A DNA stretch of 20,281 nt from a bacterium (GTDB lineage: Bacteria > UBA9089 > JASEGY01): contig JASEGY010000017.1 of assembly GCA_030019105.1 (NCBI GenBank), forward strand, positions 1 to 20,281. Reading direction: 5' to 3'. Shown piece after piece: positions 7,501 to 15,298 of this stretch; within the stretch, counting starts at the first letter, position 1; each line of letters starts with the position of its first letter. Below the pieces are notes generated by a model, which had not been told where the DNA came from, made no database searches, and saw only the letters and a list, made by a program, of their open reading frames with translations. Position numbers and translations under genes: made by a program.

Positions 7501-9228
7501 TTACTGTCTTCGCATCTCCACCCAAAACCTGCTGCCTTTTCCGGGAATAGATTCAAGGCCGACCCGGCCGCCCATTCGCTCTATTCCCTTACGCACAATG
7601 GCCAGTCCAATACCGGTCCCGGGGTAGCTCTCAATGCCATGCAGCCGATCAAAGACCCGAAAGATACGTTCCCAGTGTTCCGGAGCAATGCCGAGGCCGT
7701 TGTCTTCCACCCACAGGCGCACCCACTCATCACGCTCCTCAGTCCATATTTTCACCCGTGGCTGCACCCCGGAATCCACAAATTTAACGGCATTCGTCAG
7801 CAGATTGGCAAGTATATGGCGCAGGATAATAGAATCTCCTACCACCTGGGGCAGCGGCCTTTCTACGGTTATCCGGGCTTCCTTTTCCCGGATTTCAAGC
7901 TCCAGTTGCCTCATAACCTTTTCCACGATCTTCTCCAGACTTACCGGCTTGAGACTTATTTCAGCGCTGCTGAGGCGGCTGTAATCCAACAGGTCAGAGA
8001 TCAGGGCGTCCATATACTGGGCAGCATCGATGATGTGCTGAGCGTAGCTCCGACCGTTCAGGTCCAGACGGTCGCCGCAATCATCCAGCAAGGCGCCGCT
8101 GAAAGCCTGCATACCACGCAAAGGAGCACGCAGCTCGTGGGAAACATTATAGGTAAAAGCCTCCAATTCAGCATTGATTTCCTGAAGTTGGGCGGTCCGC
8201 TCGATCACACGCTGCTCCAATTCGGCCGTATGATGTTTGACTTGCTCGTGCAAGCGGGCTTGATGAATAGCAATCGCCAGCGGGTTGGCCACCTCGCGGG
8301 CAATGTCCACATATTCGGAAGTAAAATAGCCGGAACTGCCTGATCCAAGATTAAAGCTGCCGATCAGTTCACTCTGGAGAAGGAGAGGCACATTTATATA
8401 AGAACGCAGCCCTTCGGCACGCAGTCTTTGGTCCACTGATGTCGGCTGGGAGAGACTCCGTATGTCCTCCACCACAATAACCTCACCATGCCGAAGTTTT
8501 TCAATACCCCCAAATCCCTCTAATGGAAAGCGCACCCCTGTTCCGAGCTTAGTCTTGCCATCGACGTGGACGGCAAGCACCAGGGCCTCATCGGTTCCAA
8601 AGTCGAAGACCGCGACACTGGCCCGCCGACAAGGTATTAGCTGTCGAATGTGATCCAGAGCAGCCTGAGCAATCGCCTCCGGTGACTGAGCGGCCAGGAT
8701 AGCCCGGTCAATATCACGCAGGGTGCTCAGACGTTCGGCATAATGACGCAACTTTGCCTCTACCCGCTTGCGCTCGATGGCATAACGCATAACGCGCGAA
8801 AGCACCTTGCCATCAGCCACCCCCTTGACCAAATAGTCCTGCGCCCCCTCCTGCACTGCCTTGACGGCAAGCCTCTCATCGTTAAAACCAGTCAGCACTA
8901 CGATCGGTATTTCCGGAATCTGAGCGTGCACCCTGGTAAAGGTATCAAGCCCCTGACTCTCCGGCAGGGAGAGGTCCAGCAGGATCACATCGGTCTTTCC
9001 TCCGGCAATGAACGCCAGTCCTGTCGAAAGCCGGTCGGCGTGCTTCAGGTCGAAAGTCGTGTCCCTCACTTCGGCCAGCCTTTCCCGTATCAGGTTGGCG
9101 TCTCCGGGGTTATCCTCGATCAGTAGAACTCTTATGATTTCAGTTGGTTTTTCTTCCTCTGTTCCCAGGGCGCTGCCCTGGGCTATAATATCCTGCCCCT
9201 TCGGGGCGGTTAGGTTTGTGCAGTTCAT
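7501..9228 (-). CDS. Sensor histidine kinase, REC-GAF-HisKA-HATPase
   Basis: 575 residues. Receiver (about 31-150) with acidic pair E38-D39 and phospho-acceptor D85 in ILLDLSLPE. GAF domain (about 170-325) in the position of phytochrome-like kinases, but I see no bilin-binding cysteine context. Coiled linker, then HisKA with H364 in YNVSHELRAPL (359-370), N-box NLLTNAVKF, G1 VEDNGLGIAP and G2 GTGIGLAIV. It resembles the Cph1/bacteriophytochrome-type kinase core preceded by a receiver. The first 27 residues or so come from a palindromic repeat (9164-9207), so the native N-terminus probably began near IIRVLLIEDN and the present ATG (9228) is repeat-associated. The ribosome-binding site is weak. 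It lies 47 bp downstream of the GT9 gene and 23 bp upstream of the hybrid kinase. Confidence 0.88.
   Translation of the reverse strand: MNCTNLTAPKGQDIIAQGSALGTEEEKPTEIIRVLLIEDNPGDANLIRERLAEVRDTTFDLKHADRLSTGLAFIAGGKTDVILLDLSLPESQGLDTFTRVHAQIPEIPIVVLTGFNDERLAVKAVQEGAQDYLVKGVADGKVLSRVMRYAIERKRVEAKLRHYAERLSTLRDIDRAILAAQSPEAIAQAALDHIRQLIPCRRASVAVFDFGTDEALVLAVHVDGKTKLGTGVRFPLEGFGGIEKLRHGEVIVVEDIRSLSQPTSVDQRLRAEGLRSYINVPLLLQSELIGSFNLGSGSSGYFTSEYVDIAREVANPLAIAIHQARLHEQVKHHTAELEQRVIERTAQLQEINAELEAFTYNVSHELRAPLRGMQAFSGALLDDCGDRLDLNGRSYAQHIIDAAQYMDALISDLLDYSRLSSAEISLKPVSLEKIVEKVMRQLELEIREKEARITVERPLPQVVGDSIILRHILANLLTNAVKFVDSGVQPRVKIWTEERDEWVRLWVEDNGLGIAPEHWERIFRVFDRLHGIESYPGTGIGLAIVRKGIERMGGRVGLESIPGKGSRFWVEMRRQ
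9164..9207. repeat. Twin palindromes inside the 5' end of a kinase gene
   Basis: CCCAGGGC-GCT-GCCCTGGG (9164-9182) and GCCCC-TTC-GGGGC (9195-9207). Tandem GC-rich palindromes of this wording (CAGGGCGCTGCCCTGGG ... GCCCCTTCGGGGC) are, as I remember them, widely dispersed extragenic repeats in uncultured bacteria. Here they are translated as the N-terminal segment TAPKGQDIIAQGSALG of the kinase. Confidence 0.7.
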
Positions 9229-9259
9229 AGTTAGGCAATCCCAAAATCTTTTTCATGAA

Positions 9260-9314
9260 GTCTATACTCAGGTGTTTAGGCTGAAGGCTGAAGGCTAAAC
9301 ACCTGAGTAGTTAC
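9260..9314. mobile_element. GTAAC-end miniature element with heptad core
   Basis: Reading inward, the right end is GTAACTACTCAGGTGTTTAG (reverse complement of 9295-9314) and the left end is GTCTATACTCAGGTGTTTAG (9260-9279), 17 of 20 identical. The 15-bp core between them is (GGCTGAA)n. It overlaps the 3' end of the GT9 gene and supplies its last 13 codons or so and its stop. Flanks TTCATGAA and TCCCTCGG do not form a target duplication, so one end may have decayed. Confidence 0.6.
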
Positions 9315-10382
9315 TCCCTCGGTATCTTTAATCACTTTCTGGCAGGCAGTAAAGACCTCCTTCACTTCTAACTCTTTAAGGCATCTATTATCTTCGCATC
9401 CGGAAGCCCCACAGGGGGCGCAGTCCATTTCTTTGCGGACAATATAGCTATACCTTCCAAGGGGTTGCCAGAGAGCAGGATTAGCCGGACCAAAGATGGT
9501 CAGGATGGGTGTATTCAAGGCGGCCGCAATATGGCTCGGCCCAGTGTCGTGGCCAATATAAAATCTGAGATAGGATACCACGGACGCAAACTGGTTCATA
9601 GAACCCTTGCCCGCTAAATTGACCGGTTTTATCTTCATCAACCGGCTTATCTTCTCGGCCGCCATCACTTCATCTGCCTGGGAATCATCTTCTTCAGCGG
9701 TCCGGATATATCTGGAACCGAAGAGTATAATCCTGGCCCCGTAAGTTTCTACCAACCGGTCAGCCAGTTCGGCAAATTTCTCAGGGGGCCATCTGCGATT
9801 AACCACCCCACATCCAGGATGAATCCCTATCAGGGTTTCCTCAGGGCGAAAGTTCATCTTCATAAAGGCAGCCACATCTTTTATATCTTGCTCTGACGGC
9901 CAGACAGGAGGGGGAATGGCACCAGGTATTCCTATCTCCAGAAGAGGTAGAAACTTCAGATACTGGTAAATGATATGCTCGTGAGAATTTTTTTCGATCA
10001 GGTCAGTATAAAAACGGCCTGCCGAACCTCCGTCTTTGAAAGATATCCTTCGTCGCGCCCGGCAGGCGATAGTGATCAGGGTGCTCAGAGGAGGACAACC
10101 GAAATCAAGAAGCAGATCGTAGCGCTCTTTGAGATTGATAATTTTAGCAAAGCCTGTTCCTACGTCAGAGGCGTGCTGAAGGCATTGCTCCCTCATTTCC
10201 TCCGGCACAAGCAGCTCGTCTATATAGGGACAATTAACCGCCAGGTCTTTAGTTACCAGCCAATTCAACAGGGTAATATGTGCCTCTGGATAGCGTTCCC
10301 TTACTGCCTTTAAAACCGGAGTATAGTAAACAAAATCCCCCATTCCATTTAACCCATTAATGAGTATCCTTTTATAATCCAT
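9276..10382 (-). CDS. Glycosyltransferase family 9 (heptosyltransferase-like)
   Basis: 368 residues, the usual length for ADP-heptose:LPS heptosyltransferases. The N-terminal Rossmann motif is ILINGLNGMGDFVYYTPVL (6-24), a typical GDxVxxTP start. Donor-site motifs are GIHPGCG (186-192) and GHDTGPSHIAAAL (277-289), followed by IFGP. A C-terminal cysteine cluster (C321, C324, C329, C334), often seen in GT9 proteins, is present. The likely role is sugar transfer in lipopolysaccharide core or surface glycan on the cytoplasmic face of the inner membrane. The last 13 residues or so (VTTQVFSLQPSA) are encoded by the 9260-9314 repeat. A related repeat sits immediately upstream of the ATG, replacing any good ribosome-binding site. 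The exact heptose versus other sugar specificity cannot be told. Confidence 0.87.
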   Translation of the reverse strand: MDYKRILINGLNGMGDFVYYTPVLKAVRERYPEAHITLLNWLVTKDLAVNCPYIDELLVPEEMREQCLQHASDVGTGFAKIINLKERYDLLLDFGCPPLSTLITIACRARRRISFKDGGSAGRFYTDLIEKNSHEHIIYQYLKFLPLLEIGIPGAIPPPVWPSEQDIKDVAAFMKMNFRPEETLIGIHPGCGVVNRRWPPEKFAELADRLVETYGARIILFGSRYIRTAEEDDSQADEVMAAEKISRLMKIKPVNLAGKGSMNQFASVVSYLRFYIGHDTGPSHIAAALNTPILTIFGPANPALWQPLGRYSYIVRKEMDCAPCGASGCEDNRCLKELEVKEVFTACQKVIKDTEGVTTQVFSLQPSA

Positions 10383-10386
10383 TTTT

Positions 10387-10426
10387 TTCAGCCTTCAGCC
10401 TTCAGCCTAAACACCTGAGTAGTTAC
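10387..10426. mobile_element. Half copy of the GTAAC-end heptad element
   Basis: Heptads CAGCCTT repeated (10390-10406) lead into the 20-bp end (10407-10426) that is identical to 9295-9314. The opposite inverted end is missing. It fills the gap between two genes and provides the TAG stop of the epimerase gene. Confidence 0.6.
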
Positions 10427-11513
10427 GCGAAGTCAAAATATCGACTATCCTGGCGGCCGCTTTGCCATCCCAGAGCTTTGGTCTTTGTCCCCTTTTCCCA
10501 CCGCTTGTCAGAATCTTGCCTCCCTCCTGAATAATCCGTTCCTTATCCATACCTACGACAACATTTGTCCCTTCCCTCACTGTTACCGGCCGTTCTGTAT
10601 TTTCCCTCAGGGTGAGGCAGGGAACCCCTAAGACAGTTGTTTCCTCCTGAAGTCCCCCTGAATCGGTCATCACAAACCTTGATTGACTGGCCAGGGCTAA
10701 ACAATCGAGGTAGCCAAGAGGGTCTATTAAGATAAGATTCTTCATCCCTTCCGCCATTTCCCAGAGTTTAAACTTTTTAAGCTGCTTGGTGGTTCGGGGA
10801 TGGATGGGAAAGACGATCTTAATTTTAGTCTGAAGTTCAGCCAGGGCCTCAAGAATGCCCTGCAGGGTTTCTTTTACATCCACATTGCTTGGTCTATGAA
10901 GGGTCAAAAGGGCAAAGCCCTGGGCTTCCAATCCCAGTTTTTCTAAGGCGCCCCGTGATTTTATTCGGTCTATATTTTTCATCAGGGTATCGATCATCAC
11001 ATTGCCGACAAAGAATATCTTTTCCTCAGGTATCCCTTCACGCCGAAGATTTTCATTAGCTTCTTCACAGGTTGTAAAGAGATAGTCGCTCAGAGAATCA
11101 GTGACTAACCGGTTGATCTCTTCGGGCATAGTCCGGTCAAAGCTTCTCAAACCGGCCTCAACGTGGGCCACTGGAATAAGAAGCTTTACGGCCACCAGAC
11201 TACAGGCCATAGTCGAATTGACGTCTCCTACAACTACAACTAAATTCGGCCTTTCCTTATGCACCACCCGCTCAAACTCCATCATTATTTTGGCCGTCTG
11301 TTCGGCATGGCTGGCGGAACCAACTCCCAAATACAGGTCTGGTTTAGGTATCCTTAGCTCCTCAAAAAATACGTCCGACATCATATCATCATAATGCTGA
11401 CCTGTGTGGAGCAGGAGGGGAGTAATTTGGCTATGTTTCTTCATCTGCTCCATTAGGGGAGCAATCTTCATAAAATTCGGCCGGGCGCCGACTACATTTA
11501 TGACCTTAAGCAC
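10407..11513 (-). CDS. wecB: UDP-N-acetylglucosamine 2-epimerase (non-hydrolysing)
   Basis: 368 residues from a GTG at 11513, chosen because GGGAGGT lies 9 nt upstream and the family starts at (M)KVINVVGARPNFMK; the longer frame to 11555 overlaps the upstream gene by 58 bp. It interconverts UDP-GlcNAc and UDP-ManNAc, supplying ManNAc-type sugars for surface polysaccharide. The fold's expected catalytic residues are visible: D97 in VVGDVNST, E119 in VAHVEAGLRS, E131 in PEEINR, H206 in LLTLHRPSNV. The UDP-binding TDSGGLQEE and TERPVT motifs are present near the C-terminus. It overlaps the GT4 stop by 16 bp, implying translational coupling. The C-terminal RNYSGV and stop codon come from the repeat at 10407-10426. 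Confidence 0.95.
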   Translation of the reverse strand: MLKVINVVGARPNFMKIAPLMEQMKKHSQITPLLLHTGQHYDDMMSDVFFEELRIPKPDLYLGVGSASHAEQTAKIMMEFERVVHKERPNLVVVVGDVNSTMACSLVAVKLLIPVAHVEAGLRSFDRTMPEEINRLVTDSLSDYLFTTCEEANENLRREGIPEEKIFFVGNVMIDTLMKNIDRIKSRGALEKLGLEAQGFALLTLHRPSNVDVKETLQGILEALAELQTKIKIVFPIHPRTTKQLKKFKLWEMAEGMKNLILIDPLGYLDCLALASQSRFVMTDSGGLQEETTVLGVPCLTLRENTERPVTVREGTNVVVGMDKERIIQEGGKILTSGGKRGQRPKLWDGKAAARIVDILTSRNYSGV

Positions 11514-12697
11514 TTGTTGTATACCTCCCGATATTTGGGAACGATTTTGGCCCAATCCCGGTGATTAACCATATCCCGCCGGGCCTCTACAGCCATAGTC
11601 TTTCTTCGGCCTTCATCGCCGATCAAATCAAGGCACTTTGAAACCAGATCATCTACATCTTCTGCTCGAAAAAGCAGACCTGTCCGGCCATCTTTAACCA
11701 GTTCCTTATTACCACCCACATCGCTGGCGATCACTGCCTTCTCCATAGACATCGCCTCCAGCAGCTTGAGGCCGGTCACCAGATTAGTCAGCGGGGTGCT
11801 AATTCGAGGGTAAACAAGGATATCAATGAGGGAATAATAATCCAGGATCTGATCATGGGATACCCGACCGGTAAAGATAACCTCTTTACCTAAGCCTGAT
11901 TCTATGACTGTCTTCTTTAGATTCTCCTCATCCTCTCCTCCCCCGATTAAGAGAAAGCGGGTCTCCGGATATTTTTTCAAGATCTTTGGAGCCGCCCTGA
12001 CTAGAAACTCCAGGCCTTCGAATTTAAAGAAACTTCCGATAAATCCTACGATCAACTTGTGAGTTAAGCGATATTCTTCTAATAGAGGCCACTTTTTAAG
12101 CCGGGGGTAAAACCTTGAAGTATCAACCCCGTTGGGAATGACCTCTATCTTTTCTTCATTCAGCCCTCTTTTTATCAAATTATCCTTTAACCCCTGGCAA
12201 ATAGTAGTGATCATATCAACTCTTTTTAGCAACCTTGATTCAATAACCCTGGTTAAAAGGTATCTGAGAGACCCGGTCACGGATTTACCGCTCTCTACAG
12301 CCGCTTCCTCCCATAAGGCCCTGACTTCGTAGACGGTAGGAATCCTGTGCCTTTTGGCGGCTTTTAGAGCGGGTATCCCGCACAGAACAGGCGAATGAGC
12401 GTGGATAAGCTGAAAGGGGTGTTCTTTAAAAAGGGACAGGATGTCCCTCTGAAGGGATTTCATTATAAATGCTTCATTAATGTAAGGAATAGTCTTTTGG
12501 AAACTGCTCCGGGACCGATAGTAGGGAATTCCATCGACTATATCCATATCTGCGGTTCCTTTGGTGTGTTTAGGCGAAGTGATTACTACCGGTGAAAGAC
12601 CCAGTTTTTTCTGGAATTCCACGATATATTTGCTCCGAATACTATATCCCGTGAGATAATGGGGAAGTGAGTGATTTAATACGTGTAAGATTTTCAC
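11498..12697 (-). CDS. Glycosyltransferase family 4, resembling exosortase/PEP-CTERM-associated type
   Basis: 399 residues from the GTG at 12697 (start MKILHVLNHSLPHYLTGYS). An alternative GTG at 12715 lies in the repeat array and would add six unrelated residues. The N-terminal wording, N/DHSLPxxxGYSxRxxxI followed by VITSPKH, matches from memory the GT4 family associated with exosortase/PEP-CTERM loci. The C-terminal GT-B half has EVIPNGVD, VGFIGSFFKFEG, and the donor-binding E-x7-E region GLKLLEAMSMEKAVIASDVGG. It acts at the inner-membrane cytoplasmic face in assembling a repeat-unit glycan. No exosortase or PEP-CTERM protein is visible here, so that link is an inference. Confidence 0.88.
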   Translation of the reverse strand: MKILHVLNHSLPHYLTGYSIRSKYIVEFQKKLGLSPVVITSPKHTKGTADMDIVDGIPYYRSRSSFQKTIPYINEAFIMKSLQRDILSLFKEHPFQLIHAHSPVLCGIPALKAAKRHRIPTVYEVRALWEEAAVESGKSVTGSLRYLLTRVIESRLLKRVDMITTICQGLKDNLIKRGLNEEKIEVIPNGVDTSRFYPRLKKWPLLEEYRLTHKLIVGFIGSFFKFEGLEFLVRAAPKILKKYPETRFLLIGGGEDEENLKKTVIESGLGKEVIFTGRVSHDQILDYYSLIDILVYPRISTPLTNLVTGLKLLEAMSMEKAVIASDVGGNKELVKDGRTGLLFRAEDVDDLVSKCLDLIGDEGRRKTMAVEARRDMVNHRDWAKIVPKYREVYNKCLRS

Positions 12698-12707
12698 CGT
12701 CTTATTC

Positions 12708-12820
12708 CAGAACACAGAACACAGAACACAGAATACAGAATACAGAAATATATATCTTCTCTCTATGTCTGTGCTCTGTGTTCTGTGCTCTGTGCTCTGT
12801 GCTCTGTGCTCTGTGTTCTG
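12708..12820. repeat. Heptad-repeat hairpin (CAGAACA / CTGTGCT family)
   Basis: Left array: CAGAACA three times, CAGAATA twice, CAGAAAT. Centre: an AT- and CT-rich loop. Right array: CTGTGCT and CTGTGTT heptads, eight units or so, complementary to the left. It fills the whole spacer between the stop of the GT2 gene (12821) and the start of the GT4 gene (12697); the stop codon TAA directly abuts the array. Confidence 0.9.
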
Positions 12821-13780
12821 TTATTTATAATCTGGTTTCTTTAAGCTTTTCCGGCGGATCCTTTTAATAAGATTAACCAGGGGTGAACCCAAAAAGGTCA
12901 AAAGATAATAGATGTTAGCCCTGGGATTAAAGGGGCCGGATTTGATAGCCTTAAGGAATCTGGTTCGGGCACCTTTTAAATCTCCTGCTTCAAAATAGTC
13001 GTAAGCGTGAGAAAAGTAAAGCTGTCTCCATTTCTTTTTGATTAATTTGCCCCTTTGATCTGGATCCAGATACTTGACATGCCTGTTAAATACCAGGAAT
13101 CTTGCCTCATAAAAGGCATCGACATTCTCACTCAGGGTCCCCTGGTGGTCTCGATGTCTAACCAAAAGTCGGTCTACGTAACCGATCTTATACTTCCTGG
13201 CTATCCTTAACCACAGATCGTGGTCTTCTGCCCGAACTAACTCCTTATCAAAGAAACCTACATCCTTGTCATCTAAAAAGCAGCTCTTTTTAACCACAGC
13301 CGCCGAGGTGCAAATCAGATTTTGCATCAAAAGGGGCTGGAAGATATAGCCGGTAAAACGTCTTCGGGGCGAGGCTATCCTCTCTTGCCATTGGGCTTCC
13401 TCTGACTCTGTCCAGTTTTCCCCAAACCGAACTACATTGGCATGAACCAGAGACACTTCCGGGTCATTTTCAAATACCTCCATTTGAAGGGCGAGCTTTT
13501 CAGGCAGCCAGATATCATCGGCATCAAGAAAGGCTACAAATTCACCCCTGGCCTCTTTGATCCCTTTGTTTTTAGCCGGAGAAGGGCCGGCATTCTCTTG
13601 ATGGATGTATCTAATCCTGTCCTGATAAGGTGCCAGCGCCTCTCTGGTGTTATCGGTTGACCCATCGTCAACAACAATAATTTCGTAATCCTGAAAGGTT
13701 TGAGCCAAGACAGAATCTATGGCTTCCGGGAGGTAGGCGGCGGAATTATAAGCCGGAATAACAACACTGACTTTTGGCAC
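12821..13780 (-). CDS. Glycosyltransferase family 2
   Basis: 319 residues from the GTG at 13780, giving MPKVSVVIPAYNS, the canonical GT2 start. GGAGA lies 8 nt upstream. A longer ATG frame to 13816 would take its first residues from the inserted repeat and is rejected. GT-A fold motifs: VVDDGSTDNT (36-45), NAGPSPAKNKGI, and the metal-binding D-A-D in FLDADD (86-88). Later W-x-R and DHDLWLRI (acceptor/ED-type region) are present. It probably initiates or extends a surface polysaccharide at the membrane. The C-terminus is basic (KRIRRKSLKKPDYK) with no clear membrane span. Confidence 0.9.
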   Translation of the reverse strand: MPKVSVVIPAYNSAAYLPEAIDSVLAQTFQDYEIIVVDDGSTDNTREALAPYQDRIRYIHQENAGPSPAKNKGIKEARGEFVAFLDADDIWLPEKLALQMEVFENDPEVSLVHANVVRFGENWTESEEAQWQERIASPRRRFTGYIFQPLLMQNLICTSAAVVKKSCFLDDKDVGFFDKELVRAEDHDLWLRIARKYKIGYVDRLLVRHRDHQGTLSENVDAFYEARFLVFNRHVKYLDPDQRGKLIKKKWRQLYFSHAYDYFEAGDLKGARTRFLKAIKSGPFNPRANIYYLLTFLGSPLVNLIKRIRRKSLKKPDYK

Positions 13781-13784
13781 TGAT

Positions 13785-13891
13785 GTTTCTCCGTAACTAC
13801 TCAGCCACAAAGACACGAAGGCACTAAGATTACAGATTGGCTATTGGCTTTGTATCTTGGTGCCTTAGTGGCTGAGTAGTTACGTTTCTCC
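13785..13891. mobile_element. IS66-type MITE with 8-bp target duplication
   Basis: The 91-bp element 13793-13883 has perfect 16-bp inverted ends (GTAACTACTCAGCCAC and its complement). It is flanked by identical GTTTCTCC at 13785-13792 and 13884-13891. The interior is a further imperfect inverted repeat (AAGGCACTAAG / CTTGGTGCCTTAG). IS66-family transposons have ends starting GTAA and make 8-bp duplications, so I infer trans-mobilisation by such an element. The duplicated 8 bp (GGAGAAAC on the coding strand) is the Shine-Dalgarno of the GT2 gene. Confidence 0.85.
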
Positions 13892-13929
13892 TTAATATTT
13901 GAAAGTCGAAGACAGCCCGAATAAACAAA

Positions 13930-15150
13930 TTACAAAGAACCCCTCAAGATAGAAGCCAAGAATCTAAAAAAATGGACCGCAAAGGGAATAGGATCATCCC
14001 AGGCCATAATGGCATACTCTCGCTTGCCCTTCAGGGACTTCAACCATCCCCAAATAGTTATCTCTTTACGGGCCAAATAGCCCTCTCGTCTGGAGAAGAC
14101 AGTATACAGGTCCTCTCTTATATCTACCCACTTAACCGGCTTCTGTTGGAAGGCATTATCCAATCTTGTCTTGTTCTCTATTGGTCTACCCAGGCACTCG
14201 GAATAGGCCAGGAATTCCATATTCATTCCTAAGGCGGCTGAGAGTCTGGTTTCCGTGGTCGATCGGGCATTTATCTCAATCAATTTAAGTCGGCCATCTC
14301 TTGGGTCCCGCTGCACCTCCGGTTCAGCTAACCCCCAAAACTTAAGTCGGGTAAGAACCTCAAGGACAAAATTAACTACCTCCGGCTCCCAGACGGTCTC
14401 ACATACACAGGCATTCCCATAAGGGCTTGGCGAAAGGCGTATCTTTTTGTAACAAGATATGGCTGCCGGTTTTAAATTTCGACTAAAATAGGTGTAGACC
14501 AGATACCTCTCTTCACCCGGAATTTCCTGTTGCAGGACTACTTCTTCTCCTGCATCTGTTGCCTTTTTATATAATTCAATCAACTGTTGGGCCGAATCGG
14601 CCTTGAAGATTTTAACCTTGAACTTTTGTTTAAAGGTTCTGGAATTGACTGGTTTAACAATATAAGGGTAATGGAGTTCCCTGCTTATCGCTGCAACTTC
14701 CGATATATGCCGGGGGAAATATGTCCTGGGATGGTCTGTCCCTATTTCTTGTAATGTCTGATAAAAATACTTCTTGTTTACCAGTTTTTCTATTAGCTCC
14801 AGGTCAGCGATAGGGAAATGGAAATATTTTTCCAGTTTAGGCTTATGTCTTAAGATTACCAGAAGGGGTGTATCTCCGGTGACAAATAAGACCGGTTTAG
14901 GGGTTAATTTCTCCCCTACACCTGCCAGAAACTCTATAAATTCGGCCTCGGCCTTCACCTCAGGAGAGATAACCTTAGTCGCATATCTGGAGTAAAAGGT
15001 AATATCTTTAGGATCGGAATTGACAGATAATACAGGCACTCCTGCCCGGCCTAAATTAATGATGACGCCGTAGCCGTTTGGTCCTCCATCATTAACTACT
15101 ACTGCTGTTGGTCTTTCTATTTCTGCCTCCTCAGCGTCTCTGCGGCGCAT
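13930..15150 (-). CDS. ATP-grasp family ligase in a polysaccharide locus (COG3919-like)
   Basis: 406 residues from the ATG at 15150 (AAAGGTG 9 nt upstream); a GTG at 15162 is possible. N-terminal Rossmann-like pre-ATP-grasp domain: TAVVVNDGGPNGYGVIINLGRAGVPVLSV. ATP-grasp core: KKYFYQTL, YPYIVKPVNS (adenine/phosphate-binding strands), VVLQQEIPGEE, and the metal site LIEINARSTTETRL. It resembles predicted ATP-grasp carboxylate-amine ligases found in exopolysaccharide/exosortase loci; the substrate is unknown. The first 12 residues or so (MRRRDAEEAEIE) come from a dispersed DNA repeat that also forms the N-terminus of LolD in this window. It is first of the polysaccharide run; the MITE lies between its stop and the GT2 gene. 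Confidence 0.8.
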   Translation of the reverse strand: MRRRDAEEAEIERPTAVVVNDGGPNGYGVIINLGRAGVPVLSVNSDPKDITFYSRYATKVISPEVKAEAEFIEFLAGVGEKLTPKPVLFVTGDTPLLVILRHKPKLEKYFHFPIADLELIEKLVNKKYFYQTLQEIGTDHPRTYFPRHISEVAAISRELHYPYIVKPVNSRTFKQKFKVKIFKADSAQQLIELYKKATDAGEEVVLQQEIPGEERYLVYTYFSRNLKPAAISCYKKIRLSPSPYGNACVCETVWEPEVVNFVLEVLTRLKFWGLAEPEVQRDPRDGRLKLIEINARSTTETRLSAALGMNMEFLAYSECLGRPIENKTRLDNAFQQKPVKWVDIREDLYTVFSRREGYLARKEITIWGWLKSLKGKREYAIMAWDDPIPFAVHFFRFLASILRGSL

Positions 15151-15172
15151 TCCAGTATTCACCTTTCAGTTA

Positions 15173-15298
15173 GTAACTACTCAGTATCTTCTCAATATTT
15201 CGGGGGATAGTAGTGAGAGTTGAGAGTGGAGAGTTGAGAGTTGAGACCTCTCCAGCTCTCCACTCTCCACTCTCAGCTCTCCACTCTCAACAGTTTAC
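15173..15298. repeat. Heptad-repeat hairpin with one GTAACTACTCAG end
   Basis: GTAACTACTCAG (15173-15184) is followed 30 bp later by GAGAGTT/GAGAGTG heptads (15215-15249) and their inverted counterpart CTCTCCA/CTCTCAA (to 15291). The far side ends GTTTAC (15293-15298), a possible degenerate GTAA end. No 8-bp duplication was found, so this may be a decayed or truncated member. It separates the ATP-grasp gene from the transposase remnant. Confidence 0.65.

Noticed and set aside
7465..8343. Long plus-strand frame (292 codons) opposite the kinase genes
   Set aside because: It is antisense to conserved kinase domains, crosses the junction between two genes and has no recognisable domain; a coding shadow.
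9252..9322. 8-bp target duplication around the 9260-9314 element
   Set aside because: Flanks TTCATGAA and TCCCTCGG do not match.
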